A stretch of DNA of 9,214 bases, from contig UROJ01000050.1 of assembly GCA_900549335.1 (NCBI GenBank), positions 1-9,214 of the forward strand, read 5' to 3'. The DNA is from an uncultured Collinsella sp. (GTDB lineage Bacteria; Actinomycetota; Coriobacteriia; Coriobacteriales; Coriobacteriaceae). Under the pieces are notes generated by a model. The model made no database searches and was not told where the DNA came from. It saw only the letters and a program-made list of their open reading frames with translations. Shown here piece after piece: positions 6,008-9,214 of this stretch (positions within the stretch are counted from its first letter, which is position 1; each line of letters opens with the position of its first letter). Position numbers and translations under genes: made by a program.

Positions 6008-8496
6008 CGGTGTCGCAACAACCAAGTGCTATCGAGGTGCGTGGCGCGCGTGTACACAACCTCAAGGACATCGATATCGATATCCCGCTGGGAAGGCTCG
6101 TGGGTATTGCCGGCGTGTCAGGCTCGGGCAAGAGCTCGCTGGCGCTGGGAGTTCTTTATGCCGAGGGCTCGCGCCGCTATCTGGAGGCGCTCAGCACCTA
6201 TACCCGTCGTCGTCTGACGCAGGCCGAACACGCCCAGGTGGACGAGGTACTGCATGTGCCGGCGGCGCTCGCGTTGCATCAGCGTCCCAGTGTGCCAGGC
6301 GTGCGCTCGACCTTTGGCACCATGACCGAGCTCAACAATAGCCTGCGCCTGCTCTTTAGCCGCTGCGCCCATCACATGTGCCCGCATTGCGGGGCGCGTG
6401 TGGAGCCGAGCCTTAACGTGGCTGCGGGCCTGTCACTCACGTGTCCGACATGCGGTCGCGAGTTCTACGCGCCGAGTGCCGAGGATTTGGCTTTCAATAG
6501 CGGCGGTGCGTGCCCTACCTGCGGTGGCACCGGTGTCATGCGCGAGGTGGACGAGGCGAGCCTGGTGCCCGACGAGTCCAAGACTATCAACGAAGGCGCG
6601 GTGCTTCCCTGGGGCACGCTCATGTGGGATCTGATGAAGCAGGTGGCTGGCGAGATGGGTGTGCGCACCGACGTGCCGTTTAACCAGCTCACGCCTCAAG
6701 AACGCGACATCGTGTTCCATGGTCCGGCGGTTAAAAAGCACATTCTCTACGTTCCCAAAAACGGCGAGGGCGCCACGCCGCTCGACTTTACCTATTACAA
6801 CGCCGTCTATACCGTCGAGAATGCGCTCGCCAAGGTTAAGGACGACAAGGGTCTCAAACGCGTTGCGCGCTTTTTGCGCGAGGGACCGTGCCGTGATTGC
6901 GGCGGCACGCGTCTCTCCGAGGCTGCGCGCCGGCCCCAGGTGCGCGGTATCAATCTGGCACAGGCGGCGGCCATGACGCTGGGCGAGGCGATTGAGTGGG
7001 TGCGTGGGGTGCCCGCATCCTTGCCGGTCGAGATGCAGCCCATGGCGACGGATATCTGCGATTCATTTTTGAGCACGGCCCGTCGTCTGGTCGACCTGGG
7101 TCTCGATTATCTTTCGCTCGATCGCGCCGGTGCCACGCTCTCCACGGGTGAGCGCCAGCGCGTACAACTCGCCCGCGTGGTGCGCAACCGATCGACGGGC
7201 GTGCTCTATGTGCTGGACGAGCCCTCGATTGGCTTGCATCCTGCCAATGTCGACGGCTTGGTAGGCGTGATGCTCGATCTAGTGGATGACGGCAACACCG
7301 TGGTTGTTGTTGACCACGATACGCGCGTTCTAGCGGAAGCCGACTATCTGGTCGAGATGGGTCCCGTTGCCGGAGCGGGCGGTGGCAATGTGATTGCCGC
7401 GGGTACGGTGGATGAGGTCGAGCAATCGCAGGGCAGCCGCATCGCCCCGTTTTTGCGCTCGGAGTCCAAGCGCTTGCGTCCGCAGGTGACTGACGAGGAA
7501 ATGTTCGACCAGGGCCATATCCGCATGGCGACCGATGCCATCCATACCGTCAGGCCGCTCGAAGTCGATATCCCGCGCGGCTGTCTCGTCGCGGTGACGG
7601 GCGTTTCGGGTTCGGGCAAGACGACGTTGGTGCTCGAGACGCTCATCCCGGCGCTTAAGGCGCAGGCGGCCGGCGAGCACCTGCCGGGGCACGTGCGTTG
7701 GGTCGATGCCGAAGGCATTGCCCGCGCAAACCTGATTGACGCCACGCCCATCGGCGCCAACGTGCGCTCGACGGTGGCAACTTATGCCGACATCCATGAT
7801 GAGCTGCGTCGCGCCTTCGCCCGTACGCCCGAGGCCAAGGCAGCCGGCTACAAGGCGGGTGCCTTTAGCTACAACACTGGCACTCTGCGCTGCCCTACGT
7901 GCGATGGCACGGGTTCGATATCGCTCGACGTGCAGTTTTTGCCCGACGTCGAGATCGTCTGTCCGGCATGTCGCGGCTCACGTTATGCAGACGCGGCCTC
8001 GCATATCCATCGCGAGGGCAAGGACGGGAGCCTACTTACGTTGCCGCAGCTCATGGACATGAGTGTGGACGAGGCCCTCGACGCCACGCTGGGACTCAAA
8101 AAGGTGCAGGCGCGCTTGCAGACCTTGCACGACCTGGGCTTGGGCTATCTCACGCTCGGTGAGCCCACACCGGCGCTCTCGGGCGGCGAGGCTCAGCGTC
8201 TTAAGCTTGCGAGCGAGATGGGCCGCGTGCAGGATGATGCCGTATTCGTGTTCGACGAGCCCACGATCGGACTACATCCGCTCGATGTTCAGGTGTTGCT
8301 GAGTGTGTTCGACGGCCTCGTTGCCAAGGGCGCCACGGTTATCGTGATCGAACACGATCTCGACCTTATCCGTAATGCCGATTATGTGATCGATATGGGC
8401 CCGGGCGGTGGCGATGCGGGCGGGCAAATCGTCTGCGCCGGCACGCCAGGCGACATCGCAGCCTGCTCCGCAAGCATCACCGGTCGCTACCTCTAA
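6004..8496 (+). CDS. UvrA-family tandem ABC ATPase lacking the UvrB-binding domain
   Basis: The product has 830 residues against about 940 for UvrA, with two ABC ATPase halves. Half 1: Walker A GVSGSGKSS (37-45), zinc-type pairs C126/C129, C147/C150, C170/C173 and C296/C299, signature LSTGERQR (379-386), Walker B VLYVLDEPS (400-408), switch His438. Half 2: Walker A GVSGSGKTT (533-541), zinc finger C630/C633/C653/C656 (CX2C-X19-CX2C, as in UvrA), signature LSGGEAQR (725-732), Walker B VFVFDEPT (747-754), switch His784. Between the CPHCG and the CPTCG pairs only about 20 residues remain where UvrA has its UvrB-binding and insertion regions, so normal UvrABC repair is unlikely. This matches the short UvrA2/DrrC-like class tied to DNA-intercalating drug resistance in some actinobacteria. 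It is a soluble, DNA-associated protein. The ribosome site AAGGGGAG lies inside the upstream gene. Confidence 0.85.
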   Translation: MTVSQQPSAIEVRGARVHNLKDIDIDIPLGRLVGIAGVSGSGKSSLALGVLYAEGSRRYLEALSTYTRRRLTQAEHAQVDEVLHVPAALALHQRPSVPGVRSTFGTMTELNNSLRLLFSRCAHHMCPHCGARVEPSLNVAAGLSLTCPTCGREFYAPSAEDLAFNSGGACPTCGGTGVMREVDEASLVPDESKTINEGAVLPWGTLMWDLMKQVAGEMGVRTDVPFNQLTPQERDIVFHGPAVKKHILYVPKNGEGATPLDFTYYNAVYTVENALAKVKDDKGLKRVARFLREGPCRDCGGTRLSEAARRPQVRGINLAQAAAMTLGEAIEWVRGVPASLPVEMQPMATDICDSFLSTARRLVDLGLDYLSLDRAGATLSTGERQRVQLARVVRNRSTGVLYVLDEPSIGLHPANVDGLVGVMLDLVDDGNTVVVVDHDTRVLAEADYLVEMGPVAGAGGGNVIAAGTVDEVEQSQGSRIAPFLRSESKRLRPQVTDEEMFDQGHIRMATDAIHTVRPLEVDIPRGCLVAVTGVSGSGKTTLVLETLIPALKAQAAGEHLPGHVRWVDAEGIARANLIDATPIGANVRSTVATYADIHDELRRAFARTPEAKAAGYKAGAFSYNTGTLRCPTCDGTGSISLDVQFLPDVEIVCPACRGSRYADAASHIHREGKDGSLLTLPQLMDMSVDEALDATLGLKKVQARLQTLHDLGLGYLTLGEPTPALSGGEAQRLKLASEMGRVQDDAVFVFDEPTIGLHPLDVQVLLSVFDGLVAKGATVIVIEHDLDLIRNADYVIDMGPGGGDAGGQIVCAGTPGDIAACSASITGRYL

Positions 8497-8498
8497 CC

Positions 8499-8533
8499 GA
8501 ATGTGACAAAGGGACAGCCCCTTTGTCACATTC
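8499..8533. repeat. palindromic dispersed repeat, copy 2, between convergent genes
   Basis: GAATGTGACAAAGGG (8499-8513) and CCCTTTGTCACATTC (8519-8533) form a 15-bp perfect stem with loop ACAGC, two bases after the UvrA-like stop. It differs from copy 1 (5398-5428) by one loop base and longer arms. The right arm contains the trmL stop codon and last Met codon read leftward (GGAATGTGA). It may act as a shared end signal for the two convergent genes, although no T run is present. Confidence 0.85.
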
Positions 8534-9125
8534 CCGGAAAGCCTGTTTGGCGCAGGGCTTCGTAGAGGACGATGGCGGCGCTGTTGGAGAGGTTGAGTGC
8601 GCTGATGCGGTAGTCGCCCGGGTTGACGAAGTTGCCGCAGATATCCTGTTGAAGGATGGCTTCGTGGCTGTCCTCGGTATGCCCGAGTGATTCCTCGTGG
8701 GCTTCCCAAGCCTCGGCGTTATTGAGTGAGTCGCAATCGCGCAGCATAGGGATGCGCTCGCAGCGCGTGGGCGCCACAGCGAGCAGCTCCTCGGGAATGC
8801 CCGAGCTCTCGCTGCCAAAGACCAAATAGTCACCGTCGCGGTAGGTACTTTGCGCATAGGTTCGGCGCGCCTTTTTGGTCAGCAGATGTAGGCGCTCGTC
8901 GGCAGGGGAGAGGCCGTTGCGCGCAAGGAAATCCTCCCAGCTGGCATAGGTCGTCACGTCTAAGTTTTGCCAGTAGCCCAGTCCGGCGCGACGCACCGTC
9001 TTGTCGTCGAGCAAAAACCCCAGCGGCTCTACCAGATGCAGGCGGGCGCCAGTGACCACGCAGGTACGGCCGATATTGCCCGTATTGGCTGGAATCTCGG
9101 GCGCATACAGCACGATATTGAACAT
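8526..9125 (-). CDS. trmL: tRNA (cytidine/uridine-2'-O-)-methyltransferase, TrmL family (SPOUT), with internal insertion
   Basis: This 199-residue SPOUT methyltransferase is related to TrmL, which 2'-O-methylates the wobble base 34 of leucine tRNAs using SAM. SPOUT motifs are NTGNIGR (14-20) with the Asn and Arg used for catalysis, LVFGSESSGIPEELL (101-115) and SALNLSNSAAIVLYEALRQ (175-193), which together form the SAM-binding knot. The N-terminus MFNIVLYAPEIPANTGNIGR and the C-terminus RQTGFPGM are near-canonical. TrmL is normally about 155-170 residues. The extra length is a segment of about 40 mostly acidic residues (129-172) between motifs 2 and 3. The ATG at 9125 has AAGGAG 4 bases upstream and is chosen over an upstream start that would add 11 residues. 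The last codon and stop lie in the palindromic repeat. It is convergent with the UvrA-like gene. Confidence 0.88.
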   Translation of the reverse strand: MFNIVLYAPEIPANTGNIGRTCVVTGARLHLVEPLGFLLDDKTVRRAGLGYWQNLDVTTYASWEDFLARNGLSPADERLHLLTKKARRTYAQSTYRDGDYLVFGSESSGIPEELLAVAPTRCERIPMLRDCDSLNNAEAWEAHEESLGHTEDSHEAILQQDICGNFVNPGDYRISALNLSNSAAIVLYEALRQTGFPGM

Positions 9126-9176
9126 GAATCTCCTTGGCTCAGAACGAAAAACCACCACGAAGGGGACAGTGAACTG

Positions 9177-9209
9177 CCTCCCATTTCTTGGACATCGGGA
9201 AATGGGAGG
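9177..9209. repeat. inverted repeat upstream of trmL, possible terminator or dispersed element
   Basis: CCTCCCATTTC (9177-9187) and GAAATGGGAGG (9199-9209) form an 11-bp perfect stem with an 11-base loop, followed on the + strand by TTTTC. That gives a terminator look in the rightward direction only, although no rightward gene precedes it closely. It lies about 50 bases upstream of trmL on the - strand, so it could also sit in that gene's leader. The element may continue past the window edge. Confidence 0.65.
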
Positions 9210-9214
9210 TTTTC

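Noticed and set aside
6004..8496. Calling the ABC protein the housekeeping UvrA
   Set aside because: It is about 110 residues short, with the UvrB-binding region missing and a non-standard first signature; it is a paralogue.
5398..8533. The two TGTGACAAAGGG palindromes as ends of a composite transposon around the GNAT and UvrA-like genes
   Set aside because: There is no transposase and no visible target duplication, and the element is a self-palindrome that also looks common elsewhere in such genomes; flanking is more simply explained by both copies marking gene ends.

Overview
The window is a GC-rich stretch of bacterial chromosome with short intergenic gaps, strong purine-rich ribosome binding sites and no sign of a phage, transposase, plasmid or CRISPR array. 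The gene mix, codon use and the dispersed palindrome TGTGACAAAGGG...CCCTTTGTCACA suggest a gut Actinomycetota of the class Coriobacteriia, most like Collinsella. That taxonomic guess comes from memory of similar sequences, not from a search.

Layout from left to right: (1) a 47-residue single-span membrane peptide (56-199) and an RsmJ-type 16S rRNA guanine methyltransferase (263-967), both on +. (2) A small Cys/His-rich protein of unknown function on - (1016-1312), divergent from a GNAT acetyltransferase on + (1390-1878). The two share a control region with a 9-bp-arm dyad (TTGGTATCA/TGATACCAA). A strong stem-loop terminator follows the acetyltransferase. (3) A 244-base GC-rich non-coding stretch (1939-2182) with RNA-like hairpins, then a TetM-like translational GTPase (2183-4186). 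(4) A 93-base gap with three GGTATAA repeats spaced exactly 10 bp apart, leading into an orphan AAA-type ATPase with a probable C-terminal winged helix (4280-5398). (5) A palindromic repeat, then a two-gene operon: a RimJ/RimL-type GNAT (5450-6007) overlapping by 4 bases a shortened UvrA-family double ABC ATPase (6004-8496). (6) A second copy of the palindrome between convergent genes, which supplies the last codon and stop of a TrmL-type tRNA 2'-O-methyltransferase on - (8526-9125). A different inverted repeat sits upstream of trmL at the window end.

Functionally, two genes modify translation RNAs (RsmJ, TrmL). Three others belong to families with known antibiotic-resistance members: the TetM-like GTPase, the GNAT and the UvrA/DrrC-like ABC protein. 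Each lacks, or cannot be shown to have, the feature that would make it a classical resistance gene. The TetM-like protein has no YSPV-like tip loop, and the UvrA-like protein has no UvrB-binding region. They are better described as chromosomal paralogues with possible ribosome- or DNA-protection roles. I see no obviously new multi-gene defence or biosynthetic system. The features most worth a second look are the phased GGTATAA array before the ATPase, the structured 1939-2182 region, the insertion in TrmL, and the palindrome that has become part of a coding sequence.
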